The notes beneath the pieces were generated by a model. That model was not told the DNA's origin and ran no database searches. It saw only the letters and a program-made list of their open reading frames with translations. The position numbers and the translations under genes are program-made. A stretch of 52,319 nucleotides of DNA from CAIUPE01 sp037131735 (GTDB taxonomy: Bacteria; Pseudomonadota; Alphaproteobacteria; Rhizobiales; Beijerinckiaceae): the NCBI GenBank assembly GCA_037131735.1, contig JBAXQM010000019.1, positions 1-52,319 on the forward strand, in the 5' to 3' direction. Each line of letters starts with the position of its first letter. Position 1 is the first letter of the stretch. Below are positions 31,119 through 39,342 of the stretch, in pieces.

Positions 31119-33437
31119 ATGAGCGTGAAGAAATTCGGTATTGGCCAGCCGATCCGCCGCGTTGAAGATGTGCGGTTGCTGACTGGCGGCGGCCATTACA
31201 CGGCAGATTACACGCCCGAGAAATCACTTTATGCGTTTGTGCTGCGCAGCCCCTATGCGCATGCCTCCTTCACCATCAAAGATCTTGAAGCCGCGCGCGC
31301 AGTCAAAGGTGTGAAACTCATTTTGACCGCCGAAGATGTCACTGAACTCGGTGATGTACCTTGCCTCGCGCCGCTTAAAAATGACGATGGTTCAGCCAAT
31401 CATGTCGCCGATATTCCGTTGCTCGCTAAAGGCGCGGTGAAATTTGTTGGTGACGCGATTGCCTTCATTGTGGCCGAAACAATGAATGCGGCGAAAGATG
31501 CCGCTGAAGCCATCGATATCGATTTTAAGGCGATGCCGGCTGTTGTTGACATTCGCGGCGCCTTGGCAAAAGGCGCGGCTTCGGTTTGGGGCCAGCAAAA
31601 AGACAATCTCGCTTATGAGCAAAATCTCGGCGATTTCAAAAAAGTTGATGCGGCCTTTGCCAAAGCGGATCGTATCATCAAATTGGAAATCGAGAATAAT
31701 CGCCTCATCACCAATTATATGGAAACGCGCGGTGCAGTAGGCGAATATGACGCCGCAACGAAGAGCTTCAAGCTCACAACCGCGAGCCAGGGCGTCCACG
31801 GATTGCGCGATGTGCTTGCCAAGAAAATTTTAAAGGTAAAGCCTGATAGAATTCATGTTTTGACAGGCGATGTCGGTGGCGGCTTCGGCACCAAGAGCTT
31901 CATGTATCGCGAATATCCGCTCGTGCTCGAAGCGGCGCGTCGGTTGAAGCGTCCGGTGAAGTGGATTGCTGATCGTGCTGATCACTTCCTTGGCGATGCG
32001 CATGGTCGTGACAATATCACCGCTATGGAATTGGCTGTCGATAAATCAGGAAAATTTTTGGCATTGAAAGCCGATGTGATCGGCAATCTCGGTGCTTATG
32101 CATCGCAATTCGGTCCTTATATTCATTATCTCTGCGCGTCCATGATGACGGGTGTTTACAAGACACCTTTGATCGCGGTGAAGCTGCGCGCGGTTTATAC
32201 GAATACGGTTCCGGTTGATGCTTATCGTGGCGCGGGACGTCCGGAAGCAGCCTATAATCTCGAACGTCTTGTTGATTTCGCCGCGCGCGAACTCGGCATG
32301 AAGCCTGAAACCCTACGCCGGAAAAATTTCATCGCGCCTACGGCAATGCCTTATAAAACGCCGGTCGGTAAGCGGGTCTATGATACGGGCAATTTTGATC
32401 AGCATCTCACGCAAGTGCTTTCGGTCTCTGATTGGGAAGGCTTTAAAACCCGTCTCAAAGACTCGAAGAAAAAGGGTAAATTGCGCGGTATTGGTCTTGC
32501 CACTTATATCGAATGCACCGCATGGGGCGATGGTGAAGATGTTGCCGTTGATCTCGAGAAGGACGGCAGCGTCACGATTTACTCCGGCACGCAGTCGAAT
32601 GGTCAGGGGCATGCGACGGCCTATGCGCAATTCGCGTCGCAACATCTCGATCTGCCGCTCGAAAAAATCAAAGTCGTGCAGGGTGACACAGCCCGTGTTG
32701 CGACGGGACATGGCACAGGGGGATCGCGTTCAATTCCCGTGGGTGGTGTTTCCACTTTCGTTGCCGCGAGAGATCTTTCGGAGAAGCTGAAGAAACTCGC
32801 GTCTGACAAGCTTGAAACGATAGTCGCCGATCTTGAGATCGTTGATGGTGCTGTGCGTGTTGCAGGAACTGATCGTAAAATCACTTTTGCTGATCTTGCA
32901 AAACTGCCCGGGGCAACGCCGGATATGACACGCGGCAATGGGTCCTTCACACCGCCTGATGCAACCTACCCCAATGGGTCGCATGTTGCCGAAGTTGAAA
33001 TCGATCCGATGACCGGAACCGTTTCGATTGTGAATTATACGATCTGCGATGATTTCGGCATCGCGATTAATCCGCTCTTGCTCGCAGGGCAGGTGCATGG
33101 CGGTGTGGCGCAAGGCATTGGTCAGGCGCTTTTGGAACATACGGTCTACGACAAGGATGGTCAGCTGATCTCGGCAAGCTTGATGGACTACACACTTCCG
33201 CGTGCCGATGATTTGCCGAATTTCCATTTTGAGACGAAGAATGTGCCTTCAACGACCAATCCCCTCGGCATCAAAGGCGCAGGGGAGGCGGGTTCAATCG
33301 GCTCAACACCCGCAATCATGAATGCGGTGATTGATGCGCTGGATCGCGCCTATGGCATTCGTCATTTGCAGATGCCGGCAACGCCGCATCGTATCTTCGA
33401 AGCGATTGTTTCAGTGCAGCGTCACGCAGCCGAGTGA
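31119..33437 (+). CDS. Form II CoxL-like xanthine dehydrogenase family molybdopterin-binding subunit
   Basis: Large subunit of a molybdenum hydroxylase, 772 residues. It has IGQPIRRVEDVRLLTGGGHY at the N-terminus, GDVGGGFGTKSFMYREYP near 250, the active-site loop AYRGAGR at 368-374, and the catalytic Glu723 in GAGEAGSIGSTPA. True form I CO dehydrogenase has AYRCSFR, so this is a form II protein that probably oxidises an aldehyde or N-heterocycle rather than CO. The medium (FAD) and small (2Fe-2S) subunit genes are absent next to it, so it must use partners coded elsewhere or act as an orphan. AAGGGGA precedes the ATG. It converges on the XRE-cupin gene. Confidence 0.9.
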   Translation: MSVKKFGIGQPIRRVEDVRLLTGGGHYTADYTPEKSLYAFVLRSPYAHASFTIKDLEAARAVKGVKLILTAEDVTELGDVPCLAPLKNDDGSANHVADIPLLAKGAVKFVGDAIAFIVAETMNAAKDAAEAIDIDFKAMPAVVDIRGALAKGAASVWGQQKDNLAYEQNLGDFKKVDAAFAKADRIIKLEIENNRLITNYMETRGAVGEYDAATKSFKLTTASQGVHGLRDVLAKKILKVKPDRIHVLTGDVGGGFGTKSFMYREYPLVLEAARRLKRPVKWIADRADHFLGDAHGRDNITAMELAVDKSGKFLALKADVIGNLGAYASQFGPYIHYLCASMMTGVYKTPLIAVKLRAVYTNTVPVDAYRGAGRPEAAYNLERLVDFAARELGMKPETLRRKNFIAPTAMPYKTPVGKRVYDTGNFDQHLTQVLSVSDWEGFKTRLKDSKKKGKLRGIGLATYIECTAWGDGEDVAVDLEKDGSVTIYSGTQSNGQGHATAYAQFASQHLDLPLEKIKVVQGDTARVATGHGTGGSRSIPVGGVSTFVAARDLSEKLKKLASDKLETIVADLEIVDGAVRVAGTDRKITFADLAKLPGATPDMTRGNGSFTPPDATYPNGSHVAEVEIDPMTGTVSIVNYTICDDFGIAINPLLLAGQVHGGVAQGIGQALLEHTVYDKDGQLISASLMDYTLPRADDLPNFHFETKNVPSTTNPLGIKGAGEAGSIGSTPAIMNAVIDALDRAYGIRHLQMPATPHRIFEAIVSVQRHAAE

Positions 33438-33467
33438 GTGAAGCGCTCAATTGACGATCAAGAGTTT

Positions 33468-33489
33468 AAGCGGGCTTCAGGGCCCGTTT
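33468..33489. terminator. Bidirectional terminator between the CoxL-like and XRE-cupin genes
   Basis: An 8-bp stem with one G-T pair (33468-33475 with 33482-33489) and a 6-nt loop lies between convergent genes, overlapping the regulator stop codon. Short A/T tracts flank both sides (TTTATT and AAACTC). It is modest, but the position fits. Confidence 0.55.
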
Positions 33490-34105
33490 ATTCCATTACG
33501 GCGGCTTTGAGAATACACACCATCGTGGCGTGAGCGGGTGCGTCTGAAACATTGCGCACGATATGCGGACGATCACAGCGATAGCGGAGCGTTTCACCCG
33601 CACGCGCAATTTGAATAACGCCTGCGACTTCGACTTCCATCTCGCCTTCAAGCACAGAGAGACATTCAATCGATCCGCGTTGATGCGAGTCTGATTCAAG
33701 CACGCCACCGGGATCGGCATGGACGTCGTACCATTGCAACCATTCGACGGTTTTGATCCAGCCGATAATGGCGAGTTTCACTTTGCCGTCATCAGAGAGA
33801 AGGATCGGCGTATCACCGCGTGAGGTTTTATCGATAAAGGGCTCGTCTTCTGAAACAGAGAGTACGCGTTCGATGGAGACGTCGAGAGCTTGCGACAAGC
33901 GCCAGATGGTCGCGAGCGTCGGATTGGTTTCATTCCGCTCGATCTGGCTGATGATCGATTTCGCGACGCCTGATTGCTCGGCGAGTTCCGACAAAGAGAG
34001 TTGATAGGCCTTGCGCAGACGCTGGATTGTTTTGCCGAGTTGGCCGGAGAGAGCCTGAGCGCCGCTGTCGAGGACCCGCGCCCTATCTTTTCCCTCCACG
34101 CCCAT
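33488..34105 (-). CDS. XRE-cupin transcriptional regulator
   Basis: A 205-residue regulator with an N-terminal XRE helix-turn-helix (about 24-80, with LSLSELAEQSGVAKSIISQI and ERNETNPTLATIWRLSQAL) and a C-terminal cupin domain (about 115-200, with GSIECLSVLEGEMEVEVAGV). This layout is shared with PuuR and other sensors of small ligands. GGGAGA lies 6 nt before the ATG. A perfect 17-bp palindrome 30 bp upstream is a likely autoregulatory operator. Neighbours are an MFS transporter and thiD on the same strand and the convergent CoxL-like gene. Control of the puu/pot genes 14 kb away is possible but unproven. Confidence 0.87.
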   Translation of the reverse strand: MGVEGKDRARVLDSGAQALSGQLGKTIQRLRKAYQLSLSELAEQSGVAKSIISQIERNETNPTLATIWRLSQALDVSIERVLSVSEDEPFIDKTSRGDTPILLSDDGKVKLAIIGWIKTVEWLQWYDVHADPGGVLESDSHQRGSIECLSVLEGEMEVEVAGVIQIARAGETLRYRCDRPHIVRNVSDAPAHATMVCILKAAVME

Positions 34106-34134
34106 ACGAATTCTCCCAACAAGCCCAAAATCGT

Positions 34135-34151
34135 TTCGTTCGACGAACGAA
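34135..34151. promoter_or_regulatory. Perfect 17-bp palindrome upstream of the XRE-cupin gene
   Basis: TTCGTTCG, a central A, then CGAACGAA: two perfect 8-bp half sites. It lies about 30 bp upstream of the regulator start and 44 bp after the MFS stop, where promoter elements are expected. It is the best operator candidate in the window. Confidence 0.65.
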
Positions 34152-34194
34152 TTTGTTCAGAATAAAGGATTTTTAGGCCAATGAAAAGTGGTGA

Positions 34195-35427
34195 TCAGCG
34201 CGTAGACCGGACCGTTCGGTCGAGCGCGATGGTCGCCAAAAGTGCAATGAGAGCGATGGCGATGCAGGTTGAGAGCGCTGTTACCGGGCCTTTCGCTTCG
34301 GCGATCAAGGCGATGGTGGCGGGTGCAAAGGCTTTGGCGAGAAGCGCGGGAGCGGCTAGAAGGCCCAAGCGCCGTCCATACCTCTCGGCGCCGAAAAGCT
34401 CATAAGGCATCACCCCACGCGCGATGGTCGAGAGCCCCGCCGACGCGCCGTATACCAAACCGTAGATACAGGCCGTGGCGATTGTCGGCGGCAAGATGAG
34501 TGGGATTGCGAGCGCCACGGGAAAAAGCGCCATCGTCACTAGGCCCAATCCCATGACCGAGAGACTGCGACCAAAGAGCAATTCAATGAATCGCGCTGCG
34601 ACTTGAGAGGGGCCAATCAAAGTACCCGCAATCATCGCTGCGCCCGCACTCATGCCGAGTGTCTCAAAGAGCGAGAGAACATGTATCGACATCGCATTGA
34701 GTACGAAACCCTGAGTGGTAAAAGTCAAAGCAAATAAAATCATCGCTTTGAGCATTTTGTCTTTCGGGACAAGTGCTTTGCCACTGGTCGCTTTTGCGCG
34801 CTCACTATCCTCATCAAGATCGGTAGCAGATATTGTCGCTAAGGGCGGATAGGGTTTGCGAAGCGCGAAGAAGATCAATGGTCCACTCACGCACAGCATA
34901 ATTATAGCGTCAAAAAGACAAACACCGCGCCAATTAGTATGTACTAATAATGCAGACGTGATCGGCCAAGTTACGGTTGAAGAAAATCCTGCAACCAAAG
35001 TTAAGCCTGAAATCGCGCGCCGTGTTGTTGGACCAGCAAGCTGGGCGAGGCTTGCAAATGAGGAATCGTAAAGACATGCCGACATACCAAGCCCCATCAC
35101 CGCCCAAGCAACGAGGAATAGGAACGTATTGTCTGCTTGACTGAGGATCACCATGCCGCTCGCGGCGATCAATGTGCCGCATATCATTACAGATCGTCCA
35201 CCATGCCGATCAACAAGACGACCGGAGAGCGGACCCACAGCGCCGATCAACAATGTCGCAATCGCAAAGCCCGAATAAACAAATCCTTCCGACCATCCCG
35301 TTTCAGTGATGATTTTTGGACCAATGAGCGCGAGCGTATAATAGAGCGCGCCCCAATTGATGATTTGCGCCACTCCAAGCGCGGCGATACGCAGACCCAA
35401 ACCACCGAATGAAAAAGCGTGTTTCAT
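34195..35427 (-). CDS. MFS transporter
   Basis: Major facilitator family protein, 410 residues, about 12 transmembrane helices with a polar central loop near 200 (DLDEDSERAKATSGKALV). The signature between helices 2 and 3 is GRLVDRHGGRS near 68. N-terminal IINWGALYYTLALIGPKI resembles putative oxalate/formate or monocarboxylate-type transporters, but the substrate cannot be named. Its start overlaps the thiD stop by 4 bp (ATGA), so the two are coupled. The XRE-cupin regulator follows 89 bp downstream. Confidence 0.88.
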   Translation of the reverse strand: MKHAFSFGGLGLRIAALGVAQIINWGALYYTLALIGPKIITETGWSEGFVYSGFAIATLLIGAVGPLSGRLVDRHGGRSVMICGTLIAASGMVILSQADNTFLFLVAWAVMGLGMSACLYDSSFASLAQLAGPTTRRAISGLTLVAGFSSTVTWPITSALLVHTNWRGVCLFDAIIMLCVSGPLIFFALRKPYPPLATISATDLDEDSERAKATSGKALVPKDKMLKAMILFALTFTTQGFVLNAMSIHVLSLFETLGMSAGAAMIAGTLIGPSQVAARFIELLFGRSLSVMGLGLVTMALFPVALAIPLILPPTIATACIYGLVYGASAGLSTIARGVMPYELFGAERYGRRLGLLAAPALLAKAFAPATIALIAEAKGPVTALSTCIAIALIALLATIALDRTVRSTR

Positions 35428-36224
35428 TTCCAGAATGCGTGGAAGTGATGCACTGGTCCCGAGCCACTTCCAATATGCAGTGACATAGAGGCTTCAAGTG
35501 CAGCGGTGACATAGGCCTTCGCCGATGCAACAGCCTCATCAAGCACTAAGCCTTTTGCGAGACCCGCAGCAATGGCAGCTGAGAGCGTGCATCCGGTTCC
35601 ATGTGTGTTTTTTGTTGCCACGCGCCGCGCAGCGTAACGCTTCGTTCCGGAAGGCGTGATGAGAAGATCAACACTTTCGTCGCTCGTACCATGGCCGCCT
35701 TTCATCAAAACGGCTTTGGCGCCCAAACCGATCAATGACTCACCCTGCTTTTGCATTTCGGTTTCGGTTGAGGCCATCGCTTGATGAAGAAGCGTCGCGG
35801 CTTCAGCGAGATTGGGCGTGATCAATGTCACGCGCGGAAAGAGATCATTGACAAGTGCCGCCGTGGCATCTTCGCGGATCAAACGATCGCCACTTGTCGC
35901 CACCATAACCGGATCAAGAACAACAAAAGGTGGTTTCCATTTCGTGATCCCTTCTGCAACGGCGGCGATGATGTCGGTGCGGCTCAACATACCAATTTTT
36001 ACGGCGTTCACCGCGAGATCGGAGAAGACCGCTTCAATTTCAGCCGTCACGAAGTCGGCGGGCGCATCATGGATCGCTGTCACGCCTTTTGTATTTTGTG
36101 CTGTTAACGCTGTGATGACACTTGCCCCATAGACGCCCAGCGCCGAGAAGGTTTTGAGATCGGCCTGAATACCGGCGCCGCCGCCGGAATCTGATCCTGC
36201 AATGGTGAGCGCAATGGCGGTCAT
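35424..36224 (-). CDS. thiD: Hydroxymethylpyrimidine/phosphomethylpyrimidine kinase
   Basis: Ribokinase-fold kinase of 266 residues that phosphorylates HMP and HMP-P in thiamine synthesis. It has TIAGSDSGGGAGIQADLKTF at the N-terminus, YGASVITALTAQNTKGV near 32, LDPVMVATSGDRLI near 106, and the catalytic GTGCTLSAAIAAGLAKG near 213. The ribosome-binding site AGAGGA (36238-36233) lies 8 nt before the ATG but also sits within one arm of an 11-bp inverted repeat. No TPP riboswitch motif is visible upstream. It is followed by an overlapping MFS transporter gene. Confidence 0.92.
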   Translation of the reverse strand: MTAIALTIAGSDSGGGAGIQADLKTFSALGVYGASVITALTAQNTKGVTAIHDAPADFVTAEIEAVFSDLAVNAVKIGMLSRTDIIAAVAEGITKWKPPFVVLDPVMVATSGDRLIREDATAALVNDLFPRVTLITPNLAEAATLLHQAMASTETEMQKQGESLIGLGAKAVLMKGGHGTSDESVDLLITPSGTKRYAARRVATKNTHGTGCTLSAAIAAGLAKGLVLDEAVASAKAYVTAALEASMSLHIGSGSGPVHHFHAFWK

Positions 36225-36231
36225 ATGAGCG

Positions 36232-36291
36232 ATCCTCTAACGATACATGGCGGCGAGGGGGGTGCCGCACATAAAACACGCGTTAGAGGAT
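36232..36291 (-). promoter_or_regulatory. thiD leader structure that can sequester the ribosome-binding site
   Basis: A perfect 11-bp inverted repeat, ATCCTCTAACG at 36232-36242 and CGTTAGAGGAT at 36281-36291. Its start-proximal arm contains the thiD ribosome-binding site. Inside is a second stem GCGGC/GCCGC (36250-36254 with 36264-36268). An AUG-UAU-CGU-UAG mini-frame (36248-36237) ends inside the arm. In RNA the paired form would block thiD translation. It does not match the TPP riboswitch pattern. The function is inferred. Confidence 0.55.
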
Positions 36292-36330
36292 TATGGCCGC
36301 TCCTGCAACCTGAGTGCGCGCGGCAGGGGT

Positions 36331-36347
36331 AGCCGATTTAGTCGGCT
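36331..36347. other. Short hairpin at the stop codon of the 213-aa hypothetical gene
   Basis: AGCCGA/TCGGCT with a 5-nt loop spans the stop codon (36338-36340) of the leftward hypothetical gene. There is no T-run after it on the minus strand, so it is unlikely to be an efficient intrinsic terminator. Confidence 0.3.
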
Positions 36348-36979
36348 TCAATAAGGGCAAAGGCTTTACGACGCAACTCGCCCAAAGAGGCGTCGCCCAG
36401 CGCATGGCCGAAATCCTTCTGATGATCTTGTTCAGCGTGACCTTCGGCACGCGCGAGACGTCCACGACAAAAGGAAAGGATTTTCGCGAGCGCTTCGACC
36501 TGGCGCCCCAATTGGCTTTGTCGTGCCGATAAAGAAATGATTTGATTAATTGATTGAGTGAGAGACAGCACCGTTTCAGTGGGTAATCCCGTAATATCAA
36601 TGCCATCAATCTGGTCGCGCAACTTGTCTGCAGTTGCCGCGAGCGCAAAGGCATTTGCAGACACATCATCTGCTAAACCATCAATTGGATCTTTAGCATC
36701 GTTATGCGGTAAGGCGATTGCAGCGATTAGGGTTTCAAGATCTGAAGCGAATGTCTGAACAAATGAACTTCCAGTTGTGTATGTCTTCTGATGCAACTCG
36801 CTTGCAACCGCTTTTTCGAGTCTTGAAATTGAGGTGAGTAATGTTGCGGTCTCGGATCGGCGATTGCGCGCAGCATATTCGGCGAGAAACCAACGTCCAC
36901 GCTCGGTCTCAAGAACGGCTTCTTCGATCGCATCGAAGTCTTCGGCTTCGAAATTGATCTTGCTCGGTACCTTATCCAT
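36338..36979 (-). CDS. Conserved hypothetical alphaproteobacterial protein
   Basis: A 213-residue, mainly helical soluble protein without a signal peptide. The N-terminal region NFEAEDFDAIEEAVLETERG followed by RWFLAEYAARNRRSE resembles a conserved N-terminal motif I know from uncharacterised proteins of rhizobia and relatives. The C-terminal half (LTQSINQIISLSARQSQLGR) may form a coiled coil or four-helix bundle. ATG at 36979 with AAGGA close upstream is used; ATG at 37003 is in frame. No function can be assigned. It precedes thiD by 113 bp. Confidence 0.65.
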   Translation of the reverse strand: MDKVPSKINFEAEDFDAIEEAVLETERGRWFLAEYAARNRRSETATLLTSISRLEKAVASELHQKTYTTGSSFVQTFASDLETLIAAIALPHNDAKDPIDGLADDVSANAFALAATADKLRDQIDGIDITGLPTETVLSLTQSINQIISLSARQSQLGRQVEALAKILSFCRGRLARAEGHAEQDHQKDFGHALGDASLGELRRKAFALIEAD

Positions 36980-37090
36980 CGTCCTTGATCCCAATTCGTT
37001 CATCGTGGTTCAAGGCACGACTAAATCATTCGAAGGTCAATGCTTCGTTACCGAAGTGAAAAAAATCATAATTGAGTTAATCAAATATTT

Positions 37091-37741
37091 TTAGTCAAAG
37101 GGTGATTTTTTGTCGCGAGCGGCCACTAACACTTCGCCAATGCCATTGCCCAATCGGACCCACTCATTGGGATCAGTTTCGCTTTGACGCTGGACAAAGC
37201 GATAACCCGAACTTTCCCATGCCAAAATTTCGTTGATGACATTATCAAGAACAAAATCGCCACGATCACTTTTTAAAGTGAGCACCGCATGACCTTCGCC
37301 TTTGCGATTTATAACAACAGTCATCAAAAGAGCAGAAGCGGGAACGCCTGCTCGGATCAAAAGCCCTCTCTTCAAAAGAGCATAGTCCTCGCAATCACCT
37401 TTGCCGTCCGAGGGATAGTCCCAGCTTTCTGGTTTCCCCCAATGCTCTGTATCCGACATGGCTTCGATTGATTGGTTCACTTTGGTATTGGTTTCGAGAA
37501 TGGATTTCCATTTTTCGGGGGTCAAAGTGAAGGGTTCGTTTGCGTTAACTTTTTGAACGACGCAATCGGCAGGATTTTTTCGACAGAAATCGCGCCATCC
37601 CCACGGTGCCGGTAATGCGCCCTGAGAGAGAGCAGCGGTTGTGATGGCCGGCAATTTTATCTCTCCCGCTTGAGATGCGGTGGTGAGGACCCAAAAATAC
37701 AGGCTACAAAACGCAATCAGAATCGGGAGCGGTCTTTTCAT
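37091..37741 (-). CDS. Bacterial transglutaminase-like cysteine proteinase
   Basis: Secreted protein of the BTLCP/peptidase C93 family, 216 residues. A signal peptide covers roughly residues 1-25 (PLPILIAFCSLYFWVLT, cleavage after QA). The catalytic triad is visible: Cys117 in GKGDCEDYALLKRG, His151 in KGEGHAVLTL and Asp166 in FVLDNVINE. In other proteobacteria relatives (LapG) cut adhesins at the cell surface. No LapD partner is seen here, so the substrate is unknown. It diverges from the rhomboid gene across about 240 bp. Confidence 0.87.
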   Translation of the reverse strand: MKRPLPILIAFCSLYFWVLTTASQAGEIKLPAITTAALSQGALPAPWGWRDFCRKNPADCVVQKVNANEPFTLTPEKWKSILETNTKVNQSIEAMSDTEHWGKPESWDYPSDGKGDCEDYALLKRGLLIRAGVPASALLMTVVINRKGEGHAVLTLKSDRGDFVLDNVINEILAWESSGYRFVQRQSETDPNEWVRLGNGIGEVLVAARDKKSPFD

Positions 37742-37983
37742 GGCGCTGCCTTTGGACGGGTTCGACTGATCTACAAGGCTAAGTCTTTAGCTTGGCCGTG
37801 AGTTTCAGCTGTTCGCATTTGTCCTAGGGCAAAAATCCTGCGGTAATCTCAAAGCAAACGGTGTAATTTTAACTCAATCTGAGGCTTTCCCTTGCAATTC
37901 GGCGCTTGATCAGGTTTCTGCAGTTTAGGGCGTCGATGCCGCACATTATTTGGCAAGCTGCGTAAGAACTGTAGGGGTTGGCG

Positions 37984-38790
37984 ATGGGGCGGGAACCGAT
38001 TTTCAATTTGCCCCCGCTCATTCCGATTTTGATCGCTTCATTCGTTCTCGTTGAGCTCGTTCTTGGCTATTGGGGTCCTGAAGCGGCAAGCAACATCTAT
38101 CTTACATTCGGCTTCATCCCTGCCGATCTTGCCGATCGTTTTGGCTCTGATGTTTTTCGTGCGCTTGAAGAAGCTAGTCGTTTAAAACCGGACTCGGAAG
38201 ATTTTGCGGGGCTAGCAGAAATTGCTGCCTATCTAAGAGCGCATCCTAGCGCGCTACCCTTCTCATTATTCTCCTACGCCTTTCTTCACGCAGGCTGGCC
38301 GCATCTCGTTATCAATTCCATATGGCTTATGGCCTTTGGCAGTGTGGTTTTGCGCCGCATTGGAACAATCAGATTCTTGGTATTGTTTGCATTATCCTCA
38401 ATTGGCGCGGCACTCTTTCATTTCATAACCCATAGCGGTGATGTGATGCCCGTGATTGGTGCGTCAGGGGCGGTGTCGGGCATTATGGCTGCCGCTATTC
38501 GGTTTGTGTTTCAGCCGGGAGAATCCCTTTCGGGATTTTCACTTGATGCGAGTGGCAGCTATCGCGCACCCGCGCTTCCGCTCATCAAGACATTTCAGGA
38601 TCGCCGCACCTTGCGTTTTATTTTGCTTTGGCTGGCTATCAATATTGTGACGGGACTTGCCGGTGTTCCGCTCGGCTTGGGTGAGGGGTCAATTGCGTGG
38701 GAAGCGCATGTTGGTGGTTTCATCACGGGGCTTATTGTTTTTTCATGGGTCGATCCGCCCATGCAGGATGATCCTTCTGTTCTTAATTGA
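37984..38790 (+). CDS. Rhomboid family intramembrane serine protease
   Basis: Polytopic membrane protein of 268 residues. Rhomboid features are visible: the oxyanion residues in HAGWPHLVINSIWL (His107, Asn111), the nucleophile Ser161 in VIGASGAVSGIMAA, and the catalytic His242 in EAHVGGFITGL. ATG at 37984 has TAGGGG 6 nt upstream; an in-frame TTG at 37978 overlaps the spacer. It has no N-terminal zinc-ribbon or GlpE-like domain. It converges on hisI. Its substrate is unknown. Confidence 0.9.
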   Translation: MGREPIFNLPPLIPILIASFVLVELVLGYWGPEAASNIYLTFGFIPADLADRFGSDVFRALEEASRLKPDSEDFAGLAEIAAYLRAHPSALPFSLFSYAFLHAGWPHLVINSIWLMAFGSVVLRRIGTIRFLVLFALSSIGAALFHFITHSGDVMPVIGASGAVSGIMAAAIRFVFQPGESLSGFSLDASGSYRAPALPLIKTFQDRRTLRFILLWLAINIVTGLAGVPLGLGEGSIAWEAHVGGFITGLIVFSWVDPPMQDDPSVLN

Positions 38791-38827
38791 ACAAGAAGTG
38801 ATTTATATACCCTATCGTAAGATTGGG

Positions 38828-39250
38828 TTAGAGCCTTGCGAGTTTAACGCGGTGATCGGCATCGAGGCCGTCAATACGCCGATAAAAGCAAGAGGGGCGT
38901 CCTGTGTGACAACAGCCCCCATCGCCTCCGACATCGACCATCAAGACGAGTGCATCCTGATCGCAATCGACGTGAATCTCGCGGATCTTTTGAATTTGTC
39001 CCGATGTCTCACCTTTGCGCCACAGCGCGGATCGTGAACGTGAATAATACCACGCCTCATTGGTTTCGATGGTTCTGATGAGCGCGTCTTTATTCATATG
39101 TGCAACCATCAGCACCTTGCCTGAGGCGGCATCAACGGCAACGGCAGTCAGAAGGCCGTCCGATCCGAATTTTGGCATCAGGAGTGCGCCATTCTCAACC
39201 TCTTCGGTTGAACCGCATTCAGACAGGATCACATTCATTTGAGCGCTCAT
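38828..39250 (-). CDS. hisI: Phosphoribosyl-AMP cyclohydrolase
   Basis: Third step of histidine synthesis, opening the adenine ring of phosphoribosyl-AMP. Monofunctional, 140 residues, without the HisE pyrophosphatase domain. It has MVAHMNKDALIRTIETNEAW near 50, YYSRSRSALWRKGETSG, and zinc/metal ligands in VDCDQDALVLMV near 97 and CCHTGRPSCFYR near 115. ATG at 39250 is used; TTG codons at 39259 and 39256 are in frame. It follows folE on the same strand but is separated from it by a strong terminator. Confidence 0.92.
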   Translation of the reverse strand: MSAQMNVILSECGSTEEVENGALLMPKFGSDGLLTAVAVDAASGKVLMVAHMNKDALIRTIETNEAWYYSRSRSALWRKGETSGQIQKIREIHVDCDQDALVLMVDVGGDGGCCHTGRPSCFYRRIDGLDADHRVKLARL

Positions 39251-39278
39251 TAGCAACAATCCGGTTATCGGGCAAAAT

Positions 39279-39302
39279 AAAACCCCGCTTACGCGGGGTT
39301 TT
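39279..39302 (-). terminator. Strong intrinsic terminator after folE
   Basis: A perfect 10-bp stem AAAACCCCGC/GCGGGGTTTT with a TTAC loop. On the minus strand it is followed by ATTTTG after the TTTT of the stem. It separates folE from hisI. Confidence 0.88.
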
Positions 39303-39342
39303 ACTCAGTGGCTTCCTGGCTGGGAAGGGAATTTTCAAGGGC

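Noticed and set aside
31119..33437. Aerobic CO dehydrogenase (form I)
   Set aside because: The active-site loop is AYRGAGR, not AYRCSFR, and no coxM/coxS neighbours exist.
36225..36337. TPP riboswitch upstream of thiD
   Set aside because: Neither the CUGAGA nor the ACCUGAUCUGGAUAAUGCC-type conserved segments are present on the minus strand; the inverted repeat is a different structure.
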